Part shown: positions 10,756 through 22,084 of the stretch, piece by piece
How positions within the stretch are numbered: position 1 is the stretch's first letter
Layout: each line of letters begins with the position of its first letter
Origin: Sphaerolaimus hirsutus
Lineage: Eukaryota > Nematoda > Chromadorea > Monhysterida > Sphaerolaimidae
Direction: 5' to 3'
Assembly: GCA_964036195.1 (NCBI GenBank)
Contig: OZ038455.1
Location: 15,331,855 to 15,395,854, forward strand
Length of the DNA: 64,000 bases
Notes under the pieces: generated by a model
Database searches by the model: none
The model's input: the letters and a program-made list of their open reading frames with translations, nothing else
Told to the model about the DNA's origin: nothing
Position numbers and translations under genes: made by a program

Positions 10756-13212
10756 ATGCTGAAGCTGTTCGTGGTGTTGCTGGCGCTGGGGTGCGCGTGG
10801 GCCATCCCCGTGGACAACGGCGTGGAGGGCGACCCCGAGATCGAGTGCGGCCCCGACCGCATCCAGATCACCTTCAACACGCAGAACAACTTCGAGGGAC
10901 ACGTCTACGTCAAGGTCAGTCTCGTTGGGCACCCCCCCCCACTCATGACTACAAAGTGACACCGCTGCGACTTTGTGACACCAACTACCCGCCCTTAGCA
11001 CACGAACATTTCACCAATGCACCTTTTTGTCTCTCAAATTTTTTTCAAAATATTAGCATCGCAGTTTCAAAGTGAGTGAGCTGCGGCCACTTTTCAGCAC
11101 CTGAACGGAAAGTTGCGATGCTTGTAGTGAATGAGAATGTGACAAAGTTTCGAAAAATGCTTGCCAATTACCACTGGAGCGTTTCTACTATAAATACGGA
11201 TACTCGATCACTGCGTAAAAACGTTAACGTTTTCTCCCGAAAAAATACTGGAACTCATATACTCGCGTACTTTTTGAGAGTACGCGAGTACAGAAAACGT
11301 ATTTCAAACAGGCTTTTTAATAGACTTTATCAAGACATAAATGAAGAAAAAAAACGAGAGAAAAGTCAAAAATAGGTCCAAAATATCCAAAAATAGGCAT
11401 CACATTAACAAGTGAATTTGATGGTTAAAAAGTTCAAAAATTAGTTATTTTGAGCGAAAATCGTGACAAAATTTCTCCATAATACCCACTTTTACCTTTT
11501 CCGAGGACAAAAGTAATTTACCGTATTTCCTCGAAATACCCCCCCCCCTCGAAATACCCCACTCGTTCTACCCACCCCCCCCCCCTCTCGGGACCACTAT
11601 GAAACAATCACCCCTCCCTCGAAATACCCCCCCCAATTGAGTGTAAAAAAAATGCACACCCTTTTGTCTCATCAATAAATTGTCTACGGTGGCTAACTTT
11701 GCAGCTAAATCGACTCATAGTTTTCTTAAAATATCACCATCACAGTTTCAAAGTGAGTGAGCTGCAGCCACTTGTTAGTACCTGAACGAAAAATTGTAGT
11801 GCTTGTAGTAGAATGTAGGTGACAAGTTCCGATGAAAGTACGTGCCGGTGAACAGGGGAGCGTCTGTGTCGCAGGGACTGTACGACCAGGCGGACCAGGG
11901 CTGCCGGCAGTCGGGCGACGGGCAGCGGGCGGTCGGCTCCATCGAGCTGCCCTTCGACACGTGCAACGTGGCCCGCGAGCGGTCGCTCGAGCCCAAGGGC
12001 GTCTTCGTGCGCACCACGGTCGTGATCAACTTCCACCCGCGCTTCCTGACCAAGGTCGACCGCGCCTACACCATCCAGTGCTTCTACATGGAGGCGGACA
12101 AGACTGTCAGCACCGAGATCGAAGTCAGGTCGGTGCACACGCATTCACATGCAGTCACATGCATCCACTCCACCCAATGCATGTTCACCCGCCAACAACC
12201 CCCCCCCCCCTCGCAGCATGATCACCACCGGCTTCCAGACGCAGTTCGTGCCCATGCCCGTGTGCCGCTACGAGATCCTGGAGAGTGACGCCGACGGCGC
12301 CGCCATCGTGCAGTACGCGCTCATCGGCCAGGCCGTGTACCACAAGTGGACCTGCGACACCGAGACCAGTGCGTTAGCAGTGCACATGCACATGCACTTG
12401 CACATACACATGCACTGAGTGCACATGCGCACACGCTCGCCCCTCGCAGTCGACACCTTCTGCATGGTCGTCTACGGGTGCTACGTGGACGACGGCGCCG
12501 GCGACAGACTGGACCTGATCGACGGCGACGGCTGCGCCCTGGACAGGTACTTGGTCGGCAACCTCGACTACCCCGCCGACCTGATGGCCGGCAAGGAGGT
12601 GCACGTGTTCAAGTACGCCGACCGGCCCCAGCTGTACTTCACCTGCCAGATCCAGATCACCGTCAAGGTCAGTCTGGGTGACACTGGCGATTGAGTGACA
12701 ACCGAGTGACCACTGCCCACTGAGCACCGAGTGACCACTGAGCACCGAGTGACACTGAGCACCGAGTGACCACTCAGCACCTACATCCACTCGCAGGAAC
12801 CGAATGGCGAGTGCGCGCGTCCCGACTGCGCCGAGCCGGACGGCCGCGGTGATGGAGATGGCCGCCCCGCGCGCAGACAGAGGCGCTCCACCAACGACGT
12901 GGGCAGCGTCGACGTGTCCAGCCACGTGGAGACCCTCGACATCAACGACCAGGTGCGTTGGCTCCGTGCCAGGGTGGTGTGATTGTGATTGACGTGGCAT
13001 GGCAATGTGCCGCGCAGACGCCGGCGCTGCCCAAGGAGCTGCAGTTCCGGGCGCCGGCGCCGCGCTTCCTGCACGAGCCGGTGGTGCTGCGCGCCGAGTC
13101 GAGCGGCGTGTGCTTGTCGCCCGTCACGCTGTCCGTCGGCCTGCTCGCGCTGCTGGTGGCCGTCGCCGCCGCGGGCGCCTTCGCCGCCGTCAAAGTCGCC
13201 GGCCGCAAGTGA
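10756..13212 (+). CDS. CUT-1-type cuticlin, ZP-domain protein (copy 1)
   Basis: Cuticlins are structural proteins of the insoluble nematode cuticle; the zona pellucida (ZP) domain polymerises after secretion and proteolytic release. Six exons are read at 10756-10914, 11875-12128, 12217-12368, 12450-12667, 12797-12952 and 13018-13212, all with GT-AG introns and consistent phases, giving 377 residues. Residues 1-16 are a signal peptide ending CAWA. The ZP region begins at IECGPDRI (Cys31) and runs to about residue 261 with family motifs ELPFDTCNVAR, IQCFYMEADKTVST, VYHKWTCDTE and FKYADRPQLYFTCQI. RRQRR at 287-291 is a furin-type site. A membrane helix lies at 349-371 with a short basic tail. 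The ATG chosen is the first after the TATA box and opens the signal peptide. Exons are much more GC-rich than the surroundings. The family call is firm; the exact orthologue is not. Confidence 0.93.
10915..11874 (+). other. Intron 1 of copy 1, with internal duplication and MITE fragment
   Basis: The intron holds two diverged direct copies of a segment containing CAGTTTCAAAGTGAGTGAGC (around 11060 and 11743). Between them lie part of a hAT-c element (about 11185-11520) and a truncated MITE-1 (11519-11640, beginning TACCGTATTTCCTCGAAATA). This makes it structurally different from intron 1 of copies 2 and 3, although introns 2-5 are nearly the same. Confidence 0.7.
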
Positions 13213-13369
13213 ACCCATGCGAACCTGAACGCCCTCGCCGCCGCGCAAGCGGTGCTAAAAGTTTTACACTAGTTCTAGATCTTAGATAGTCATAGTTCTC
13301 TGTTCCGGCTATCCAAAATGAGATTTCATGTTGATGTGAATATTCTCGGTGATTTGTACAGTACATTTG

Positions 13370-13375
13370 AATAAA
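13370..13375 (+). terminator. Polyadenylation signal, copy 1
   Basis: AATAAA lies about 158 bp after the stop codon and is conserved at the equivalent place in copy 2. Copy 4 reads AATAAC there, and copy 3 has a different 3' end. Confidence 0.7.
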
Positions 13376-14023
13376 TGTAAACAGATACCTATGCAGGAAG
13401 ATGTCTCACATCATTTCTTCATACGCATCGACTGAAACTTTTTCTTTGCCAATCTTCTGGAGCAACCCTCATTTTTTGCATTTCTTTCCACCATGTGCAA
13501 ATATAGCTCAGTGTTGTGCAACTTTATTTTTGTCTTTAGATAAACATTCACTCATTCAGGACCAAATTCGATATTCGATTAGCAGTGCAATATTGTTGAC
13601 TCCAAGAGTTGTGTTGTTGTGTCATTTCGGAGAGTTTGAGTAAAAACTACACACAATGTATGATTTATGCATGATTCAGATGTTGAAATGAACAAACATC
13701 AACTGACATAAACGTTCCCAATAACATATCAACTTAATGAATGAGTTATTTAACAGAAATATGAAAATGCAAACCCATAAAGTGACAGAGAAAATTTCTG
13801 ATTATACACAACGTATTTCCTCGAAATACCCCGCTCAAAATGGACAATATCAATTCATAAACCCCCTCTTGAAATACCCCCCAAGTAAAGTGTATAGAGG
13901 ACGTAAATGACAAAAGCTGCGGAGTGTGTTCCGGGAAACGCAAAACACATACATATTAGAAACAATGACTGTGTTATGTTAGAACAGGGTTTATACCGTC
14001 TATGCACTGAAATGAGTCTATAG

Positions 14024-15258
14024 TAACGATGGCAAAAAAAGATTCGAAAATTCGAAAACATTTTCGAATTTTCGAATTTTTCCGGAATTTTCGAATTTTT
14101 ATTTCACCCCTAGAAAAAACACTTAAAAATCGATTTATTTTTCAAAAAATTCGAAAATTCGAAAATTCAAAAATTCGAAAATACTTTTCGAATTTTTCAG
14201 GCAATTCAAGGCACTCTTAAGTTCAACGTACTAAATACAATGAAAATTGATACGCGGTGCTTATGAAAAAGCGAAACAAAACCGAAAAAAGGTCCAAAAA
14301 CGTTGAAATGTAAACTGCCCCATAAAATGTGAAATGTCATGCAAAGTGTCAACAGTTATGAAAATGCCCTGGAAAAATGGCAAACATATTTGCCATTTTC
14401 CACAGCATTTCCATGACTTTAGACACTTTGCATAACATTTGACATTTCACAGAGCATTTTACAGGTGTCTGGGACTGCACATATTTATAAGTAAAAGAGA
14501 TGTGATCAAAGATATACTCCAGCGACATTACACTTTATAATGAAACCTAGCATATCCCATCTGAATGAAAGAACAAACATAAAATTTTGTCATCATATTA
14601 ATCAAATTGCTTTGATAAATATGATGAAAATTTTTTTGTTTGTTCTTTTATTCAGATGGGTTATGGTAGATTTCATTGTAGGTGTAATGTCGCTGGAGTA
14701 TAAGAGTGGTTTTGAGTATTGGTTTGAGAAGTACCATATTTCGTGCAGTTAGCACTGTAAGCACTGAGTACGCTCAGTGTGCTATACTCGGGCGAAATTA
14801 CACCCTACATTTTTCTGGTGGTAACACTCCATCATGACGTCATAACCGCAGTCCGCAGTGAACTTACGGCTGACTGAACTGGTTCGGAGTCAGGATGAAA
14901 TGGAGTGCAGTGGTGAATCAGTTCACAAGTTTTCAGTTGGCTGTCTGCCAGCCAAAGATATAAATCATATCTATTTGTAGATTAGCACGTCTGCCGAGTA
15001 TAGCCACTTCCAAAACAGTCCAAATTCTGTGTTTAAAGCTTCAGATTCAATATTTTTCCAAAAAAATTCGAAAATTATTTGAAAAAATTCGAAAAATGGC
15101 CAAAAAAATTCGAAAATTGCCAAAAAAGATTCGAAAATTCGAAAATTAAATTCGAAATTCGAAAATTAATTTCAGGAAAAATTCGAAAATTCGAAAATTC
15201 ATTTGGGAAAAAACACTTAAAAATTTAAATATTTTTTTTGGAGGGTTTGCCATCGTTA
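14024..15258. mobile_element. hAT-type TTCGAAAA element, TSD GTCTATAG
   Basis: The ends TAACGATGGCAAA and TTTGCCATCGTTA are inverted. The 8-bp TSD GTCTATAG is perfect (14016-14023, 15259-15266). The body near both ends is a chain of GATTCGAAAATTCGAAAA words, and a MITE-S copy lies inside (14513-14702). The paralogous site at 35039-35060 reads GAGTCTATAGAGTC without the insert, so this copy arrived after the cuticlin locus was duplicated, or was precisely lost from the other. Confidence 0.92.
14513..14702. mobile_element. MITE-S relative inside hAT element
   Basis: Inverted ends TATACTCCAGCGACATTACA and TGTAATGTCGCTGGAGTATA enclose CCCATCTGAATGAAAGAAC and its complement. It is a diverged member of the MITE-S family. 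Confidence 0.7.
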
Positions 15259-15541
15259 GTCTATAGAGTCTTATACATACATGCGGTTTTGTTGCATTTT
15301 CCGATGTCTGTGTACGTTGCAAACAACAACTTAGTACTGGGATTTCAAAAAATTTCTGGCGAAATAATAACTGGCGAATTATTAACTAATTTCTGGCGAA
15401 AACTTGTTACGTTCAAAATTTTGAATTCAGAAAACGTTCCCGCTTTGTATTTATTCAGATCCAGACGACGCTTGGATGGCATCATGCCAAAAAACTCAAC
15501 TACACTTTGACGGGGGTTTGAAGTGTGCGGGCACAATTGAA

Positions 15542-16609
15542 TACCGTATTTCCTCGAAATACCCCCGGGGGGTTTATTGTATCAGAGTGAGAATTTTGAG
15601 GGGGGGTTAAACGAGGGGGGGGGTATTTCGAGGGGGGGGGTTTATTATTTCGCCAGAAATTTTTTGAAATCCCAGTACTAAAATGTCGTCTGAAACGTAC
15701 GCAGACGTCGAAAAATGCGACAAAAATCGCCATTTATAAGACTCTAAAGACATTTATAAGTGTGTAGACGTACAAACACTGTTCTCACATAACAGAGTCA
15801 TCGTTTTTAACGTGTGTTCTGCACAACGATGGAAAAAACACAGAAATTGAACACAGAAACTCATTGAGTTTCTGTGTTTTTGTTTTACACAGAAACACGG
15901 AAACTCATAAATTTTGAAAAACTCAAAACTCAAATGAGTTTTTTTTTGGAGAACACAGAAACACAGAAACACGGAAACACAAGATAATAATAATAATAAG
16001 ATAAGCATCTATAGTATGTAAATATGTACATAATGTATTCATATTTTATAATGGTACAAAGAAGAAATTAAAGATGGCATGCACATCTCATGGTGGATTT
16101 GACAATTTAAGTTTCGACATTTAAGTATACCTTATTACCTTGAATACCCCCCCCTTGAATTAACTCCCCTCAAAATGGACTGGTGAAATATCCAGATCGA
16201 AATGCTGTAAATCAAAATTTGGGGGGGGGGAAACTCAAATTTTTTGGAAAAAACTTGAGTTTTTTTGAAAAAAACTCGAGTTTTTTTGAAAAAACTCAAA
16301 TAACTCGAGTTTTTACAAAAAACACAGAAATAAAAACAGAGTTACTCAATTTTTTTACAAGAAAAAAACTCAAAACACAGGTATTCATTTTTGAAAAACT
16401 CAAAACACAGAAAGTGTTTTTTTTCGTTGGTTCTGCATTGTCGGGATGACAAACCGCAGCCTTTGTCATTTACGTTATCTATACACTAAATTTGGGGGGG
16501 GGGTATTTCGAGGGGGGGGGTTTATAAGTTCATAGTGTCCATTTTGAGGGGGGGTATTTCGAGGGGGGGGGGGTATTTCGAGGGGGGGGTATTTCGAGGA
16601 AATACGGTA
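15542..16609. mobile_element. MITE-1 copy split by a second hAT insertion
   Basis: It runs from TACCGTATTTCCTCGAAATA to TTTCGAGGAAATACGGTA. Without the 606-bp insert it would be about 450 bp and collinear, in inverse orientation, with the full copy at 60846-61298. Confidence 0.88.
15824..16429. mobile_element. hAT-type ACACAGAAAC element, TSD GTTCTGCA
   Basis: The ends are CAACGATGGAAAA and TTTTTTTTCGTTG, with a perfect 8-bp TSD GTTCTGCA (15816-15823, 16430-16437). The body reiterates ACACAGAAACAC and AAACTCAAA words. A piece of a MITE-1-like sequence is nested around 16130-16230. Confidence 0.9.
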
Positions 16610-17138
16610 GTTTCATTCCGTATATGCGTAAGCACGAGTCACCAAAACAGAGTTCTACGGGTTGGATACAGCGTGCATGATATGACATCATGCGGATTAG
16701 CACCCTTTTCGGCCGCGCCATTTCGGCCGTGGACATTTCGGCCGCGCCGTTTCGGCCGGAGGACACTTCGGACGTGGCCATTTCGGCCGTGGACAGCTCG
16801 GCCGCGAGCCATTTTGGACGTGGACATTTCGGCCGCAAAAATATATATGTGGCAACATAATCCCTCACGCGTGTGGCAACGGTAATGAACTCGAACAGAC
16901 GCACAAACAAAAAATATGCCACAGCACACTGCACTTGACTATGCGGCAAGCTTTAATATGCCAGACGCAATTAAGTTTCAACCTGGGCATGCACGCAATT
17001 TGAGTATGGCATCTAAATCAAAGGGCGCGGTGTGGATTATTCCCATGGATCGCCCATGCTTGTGTTTGCATTTTGTATCAATAGAAAAGTTCGCTGGCCT
17101 TCACATATTCATTTGGTCTTCATTGTCATCAATTTGAA

Positions 17139-19734
17139 ATGGCTGAAATAGAAGTTTTGAAGTCAAATCGCAATGGTATTGTGATTGTTCATGAAAGCCA
17201 TGTCTATTCCAAAAAAGAAGCGCTGGCCAGTGGACGTATCAGCTGGCGCTGCACTGACCGGAGCTGCAAAGCTGTCATTTGGACTAAACCAGACTACACC
17301 GACCTTATCATCAGAAGAGTGCACGATCACCTGGCCGATCCGACGAAAGTTGCCCTATTAAAGTTGAGTGAATTAGATTTTTGAGTTTGATTTTCAGTTC
17401 GATTTGAGTTTGATTTTTGAGTGTGAATATTCATGTATTTATTTGCAAATCAAAATATCAATTTGCATGTCTTCATATTGATTAGCAAATCAAAATTTCG
17501 ATTTTCAAAAAATTACCAATCTTTAACAAAAATATATTATTGTAAAAATATTTTTTATCATCGGTAAGTTACACCATTACATTCATGCATTCAATGGTTT
17601 TCAGGCTCGCAATTTGGCAAACGAGCAGGCTGCACAAACTGCTGCATCGGGACTACCGCGATCATCGACATGGTGCGCCGCGCAATACCGGCACACGCGG
17701 AAGGGCAGTCGCAATCCCGCCAAGCAATGATCAAGCAAATTAATCGGAAAAGGTACATGTATTTTTTTATTATTTTTTTTTCTATTTATTTCCAGTTCTG
17801 GCTCTGATATTTTGTTTCCAATGCTAATAAAGAGCATTCAAAAATTAGTGGTTTTATTTATACACTTAGTACGGAACCTACCATAACCCATCTGAATAAT
17901 GAACCAAAAATTATAAAGTTTTCATCAAAATATTTCGTTTTTACTACGGAATAATAAATTATGATGTTTATCACAAGATTTTATTAATAAAATTATGGTA
18001 GATACTTTGTGGTCAGCGAGTATACCAGAACTGGAACAGCAAATAGCATTTCATTATTGGAATTGCAGTTCCAGTATTTTTTCGAAAAGCATTGGAAAAT
18101 TCTGGAGCGCTTTAATAGTGGTAAATACTATTAAATAAAAACTTATTAATTATGAATCGCATAATGAATACTAATAATGAATCGCATTATTAGCATTTGA
18201 AAACAAGTTTAAAAAATAAAATAAAAATGCAGGTGCAACGCTGGGGGAATTCTGCATCCAAAGCCACACAACTTGGCTGAGTTGGGTGAACTGCCCGAAA
18301 AGTACACATTTTATGAGCGGGAGCCTGGCAATAGTGAAAAGTGGTTGATATATGACAGTGGTGCCAATAAGTCAAACAGAATGTTCATTTTTTCAACAAA
18401 AAGGAATTTGAACATTCTTGGCAATGCTGCTGATATAAAAGTGGATGGCACATTTGACTGTGTGCCAAATATTTTCCGCAACCAGAGTGACAGTGCACAG
18501 CTGTACACAGTGCACAGCACTTACTTTGTGCTTACTCAGGGAATCATTCTGGGTATTCACACTGGTATTGGGAATACCCACACTGAAATTTATATATAGT
18601 CCATGTATTCCATTTGCAGCAATCGGTAGAGGCTGCCAATGGTATCGTGTCATGGTGTCCAAAGTCTGTCATGATGGACTTTGAATATGGTGCATTCAAT
18701 GCTGTCCATGAGGTGTTTGGCAGTGATGTAGACAGAAGTGGCTGCTTTTTTCACCTGCAGCAGAATGGACAGAAGAAAATTTCAGTAAGTACTGTAGCAC
18801 CTGTAGTTTCACCTGTATTCTCTACTTGAGTACTTCAAAAAGTATACATAAAAGTGAGTACCAAAACTTTTTTGGAGGAAACATAAACATATTTACTCTG
18901 TACTCGAGTATACGTAGTTATCAAGAAAAAGTAAACACATTTTGACAACTATGGTGCCATGCAACACAGACTCTGTATGGTGATGATGGCACACCATTCA
19001 AAACAATGCTTGCCAACAATGGCGAGCTGGATCAGTGGGCGCGGTGCATTCCAGCTACTGCATTTGTGCCAGTCGAGTACCTTCTCGAGGCGTGGAATGA
19101 CCTGATGAATGAGCTGCCGGAATGCAGGTATTTGTTTGTAAGATGTTTTTGCACTGGGGAGTTATTTGAATGTAAAATGTATTTATATGTAAAAGCGAGT
19201 ATTTCTAAGAAATTTTGGCACTATTTTAACTCAAATTGACAATATGTTTTCATCGAGTAAACGTAAATACATTTTAATGAGTGGAAATAATTTTGAAATT
19301 ATATTCTCAGGCCGTTGGAGGCTTACGCGCGCTGGTTCGAGGAAAATTATATTGGCGTGCGGGCTGGGGCTCGGTGGCGCAAGCCACTTTTTGAACATGG
19401 CTGGTGGAACCAGTACCTGCGCATGGCACAGGGGTTGCCTCGTTCAAACAACGAGGTGGAGGTGTGGCACCGCAGCCTTAACCAGAAAATAAATGGCAGT
19501 CACCCTTCCATTTGGACGTTGCTTAGGACTTTGAGTGATGTTCAAAAAAGCAGTGACACTGATATGACGCGTTTTGAGACAGGTGCTCTCCCTAGGAAAA
19601 AGTGTCCCTTTTATGGTAGCATTACTAATAAGCTCACCCATCTGGTGCTAAATTATGGCCAAGATGACAAAAATAATGTGCAGTATTTGAGAGCAATTGC
19701 CACCAGTTATAGTTTTAAGGGTCATAAATTGTAG
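17139..19734 (+). pseudogene. FLYWCH-MULE transposase, probably decayed
   Basis: This is the transposase of the surrounding MULE. Exon 1 (17139 to about 17363) encodes a FLYWCH-type C2H2 finger (SWRCTDRSCKAVI and HDHLADP). Exon 2 (about 17605-17752) encodes a linker; exon 3 (from 18233) has HPKPHNLAELGELPEKY, DGTFDCVPNIF with the first catalytic Asp, QLYTVH, then MMDFEYGAFNAV with the second Asp and CFFHLQQN. Exon 5 (18969-19127) and exon 6 (19310-19734) carry RSNNEVEVWHRSLNQ with the catalytic Glu and HPSIWTLLR. Signs of decay: the expected donor after LLK reads AAGTTGAGT, where AAGGTGAGT would be canonical; exon 2 appears to lose one base near 17650; and a frame slip lies in TATATATA near 18595. 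A MITE-S sits in intron 2. The family call is secure; the exon borders are inferred. Confidence 0.85.
17859..18024. mobile_element. MITE-S copy within transposase intron
   Basis: Its inner arms ACGGAACCTACCATAACCC and AAAATTATGGTAGATAC match the family. It lies between transposase exons 2 and 3, so it entered after the MULE or moved with it. Confidence 0.75.
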
Positions 19735-20525
19735 GTGCACATTTATATTATTTTTTAAATTATTTAAAAATTTTATCTGATTTGGTGACTATTCTGTTGG
19801 TTATTTATTATGTTGTTAAAAATGAGAGTGAATGCTTGTATTTAGGTAAATTTTTATGGTGTATTTGGGTAAATATTTACAGTGTGTTTACATAAACACG
19901 TGTGGTAATTATGTATATGAATATTATAGGGGTTATCTTTTACATCGTTGAAAAATGACATTGAACTGCTTATATTTAGATAAGTATTTGTGGTGCATTA
20001 AGGTAAATATTTATGGTGAATTTGGGTAAATATTTACAGTGTATTTATGTAAATATGTATGGTATTTATGGCTTACCTAACAGCGAGAAAATTCGTTAAT
20101 AAATAGATTATCTAACAGTTTGCTGCTTACACAAATAAACAATGCAACACAAATAATAAACACCCTACATGATTGATTGGATTCCTCGCTGCAACACCTG
20201 TTCCTATAAAAAACACAATGCAACACAATTACCTAACAAACTACATCGTCTGGAGCGCCTGTTACTACCCCATCAATGTGTCATAAATATTTATGAGCGT
20301 CAAGTGTCCATTACCAATGTGCCGCATATATATTTTTGCGGCCGAAATGTCCACGTCCAAAATGGCTCGCGGCCGAGCTGTCCACGGCCGAAATGGCCAC
20401 GTCCGAAGTGTCCTCCGGCCGAAACGGCGCGGCCGAAATGTCCACGGCCGAAATGGCGCGGCCGAAATGGGCCCCTACCCATCATGCGACTCATTGTATA
20501 GTATCATGTCTGCCGACTATACACG

Positions 20526-21560
20526 CGTGGTTCCCATTGGAAGCGAGAGACGTGCCAACGACTTCTTTACGCATGCCATCTATGAACCTCTGATCCGTTG
20601 TCTACATGCCAAACGAGGTACATGGCAACAGGCACAGGCCCGTTTGAAGCAGCCCGACACCCATTTCACCATCACAGTCAATCCCACTTTAGGCTGAGAT
20701 GAAGTTGTATGAAAAAATTTTCCATCATAAACTCAGGTTATTTTTTCATGGTCTTTCATTTGTATTTACCGTAAATCCTCAAATAACTTTCCGGGGAGTT
20801 ATTTTTTCTCAGAATTTTTTGAGGGGGTACTTTTGCGCGTGGGGAGTTATTCAAGGGGAGGAGTTACAGCTACACATAGACCAGTTTGTGTGGCTATCTA
20901 CGTCTTTATATCCAAATATATCCTGTTTGTACACATTTATTACCGGTTTTAGGTACGAAAATGCCTTATGATTTATGCCTTATGAAAATTTCTGATGAAA
21001 TAATACCCCCTCCCCTCGAATTTTGTTGGCAAAAAAATAAACCCCCATGGGGGTATTTCGAGGTAATACGGTAAGCATAAAACTGCGTGCATAAGAACGT
21101 AAATACGTCGCCGTCGTAGGAAAACCATTCTTATTTATGAGTTTATCGTTGACGCTGCACTGCATTTGCATTCGGTGAATGACACGATGCATTTGGGGCA
21201 TCGATCAGAGGGGGTAGTTATTCGAAGGGGGGAGTTATTTTTTCCTCACGCTCACAACAGGAAGGCGTTACTCGAGGGGGGACTTATTCGTGGATCTATG
21301 GTATGTCTCCATTTTTTATTAAACCTAATTTGGAAGGGTGCGGTTTTACAAAAATTCACTTTTTCTGTACAAAATCTGACCCCCGTTTTGCGTGGATTTG
21401 GAATTTACAAACATAGAAACTCAAAATTTCCTTCTATACATAAATACATCTGAAAATGTCATCTTCCTACTAAAATAATTGATCAAACTTTAAAGTAATC
21501 ATTTTTAGCTGTTTTGTTTTTTCAAAATTCATCACTTTTGTTTGACATCTAAACATATAA
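20526..21560 (+). repeat. Duplicated segment, partner at 37876-38880
   Basis: From ACACGCGTGGTTCCCATTGG onward the two regions are alike for about 1 kb, including the composite MITE in each. The short open frame here (…RLKQPDTHFTITVNPTLG) is repeat-derived; its tail ACCATCACAGTCAATCCCAC belongs to the repeat family also seen at 41-44 kb. Confidence 0.75.
20767..21303. mobile_element. Composite MITE-2/MITE-1
   Basis: The left end TACCGTAAATCCTCAAATAA is a MITE-2 terminus. A MITE-1 terminus, TTTCGAGGTAATACGGTA, closes at 21073, and a MITE-2-like end (TTATTCGTGGATCTATGGTA) follows at 21303. The body repeats GGGGAGTTATTCGAGGGG. The same composite is at 38085-38618. Confidence 0.7.
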
Positions 21561-21607
21561 ATATGTTTGTGAATGAATTGCGTGCAAAGTACGCCTAATG
21601 TAAAAGA

Positions 21608-22056
21608 CTAGCAGGATTCTCTCCGACCTTCGGTCGGGTTTTGTGGTTCTCTACAATTAATACCATTGGAGAAAATATGATACTTTAGTCAAGTTTGCCC
21701 ACATGCTAGGCATGTGTTTTGAAATGCGGTATGTAATCTACCAACAATAACAAGACCAATACCAAAGATGCAATGTTTTGGAATGGATTTTTGTAAACTT
21801 CTGTAAAATGGTTGGGCATGAAACTCGGTAGTAAAATGTAGACAGTTTGCGATTTGGTATGATGGTGTGCAGTGTGCATTCTGTGTGGTATAGGTTTTGT
21901 GATATGATAGTGTGGTTTTTGCAAGGTGTCAAACTTTGTTGTAATCTTCAATTGGTTACATTTGTGCTTTGCTGTTCTTTTTGTGTTTGTAAATCCTTGT
22001 GGTATAAATTGTAGAGAACCACAAAACCCAACTGAAGGTTGGAGAGAATCCTGCTA
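21608..22056. mobile_element. Inverted-repeat element with CTAGCAGGATTCTC ends
   Basis: The left arm CTAGCAGGATTCTCTCCGAC through GGTTCTCTACAATTAATACC pairs with the right arm ending GGAGAGAATCCTGCTATAG, about 55 bp each with a few mismatches. The interior (TGCTAGGCATGTGTTTTGAA) resembles the centre of the palindrome at 53166-54188, so both belong to one family. Confidence 0.75.
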
Positions 22057-22084
22057 TAGGTACCCACTACTCAGAGGCTTGCAA

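Larger units (their letters stand above)
13811..15375. mobile_element. MITE-1 copy split by a hAT insertion
   Basis: The left part 13811-14023 (CGTATTTCCTCGAAATACCC) and the right part from 15259 (GTCTATAGAGTCTTATAC) join to the same sequence that is uninterrupted at 34843-35248. The far right end has decayed near 15375. Confidence 0.8.
16695..20479 (+). mobile_element. Mutator-like (MULE) transposon, TSD CATCATGCG
   Basis: A perfect 9-bp target duplication CATCATGCG (16686-16694, 20480-20488) flanks the element. Terminal inverted repeats of about 155 bp (16695 to about 16853; about 20320 to 20479) consist largely of repeated ATTTCGGCCG and GTGGACATTTCGGCCG words. Inside lies a transposase gene with a FLYWCH zinc finger and a MULE catalytic domain. 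Length, TSD size and protein agree on the MULE superfamily. Confidence 0.93.

Noticed and set aside
12374-13000. Long open frame antisense to cuticlin exons 4-5, and similar ones at the other copies
   Set aside because: It is a shadow of GC-rich coding exons; the sense strand has consistent splice sites, domains and stop codon.
20293-20697. Open frame across the right end of the MULE and flanking DNA
   Set aside because: It runs through the terminal inverted repeat and the target duplication into an unrelated repeat, so it is chance.
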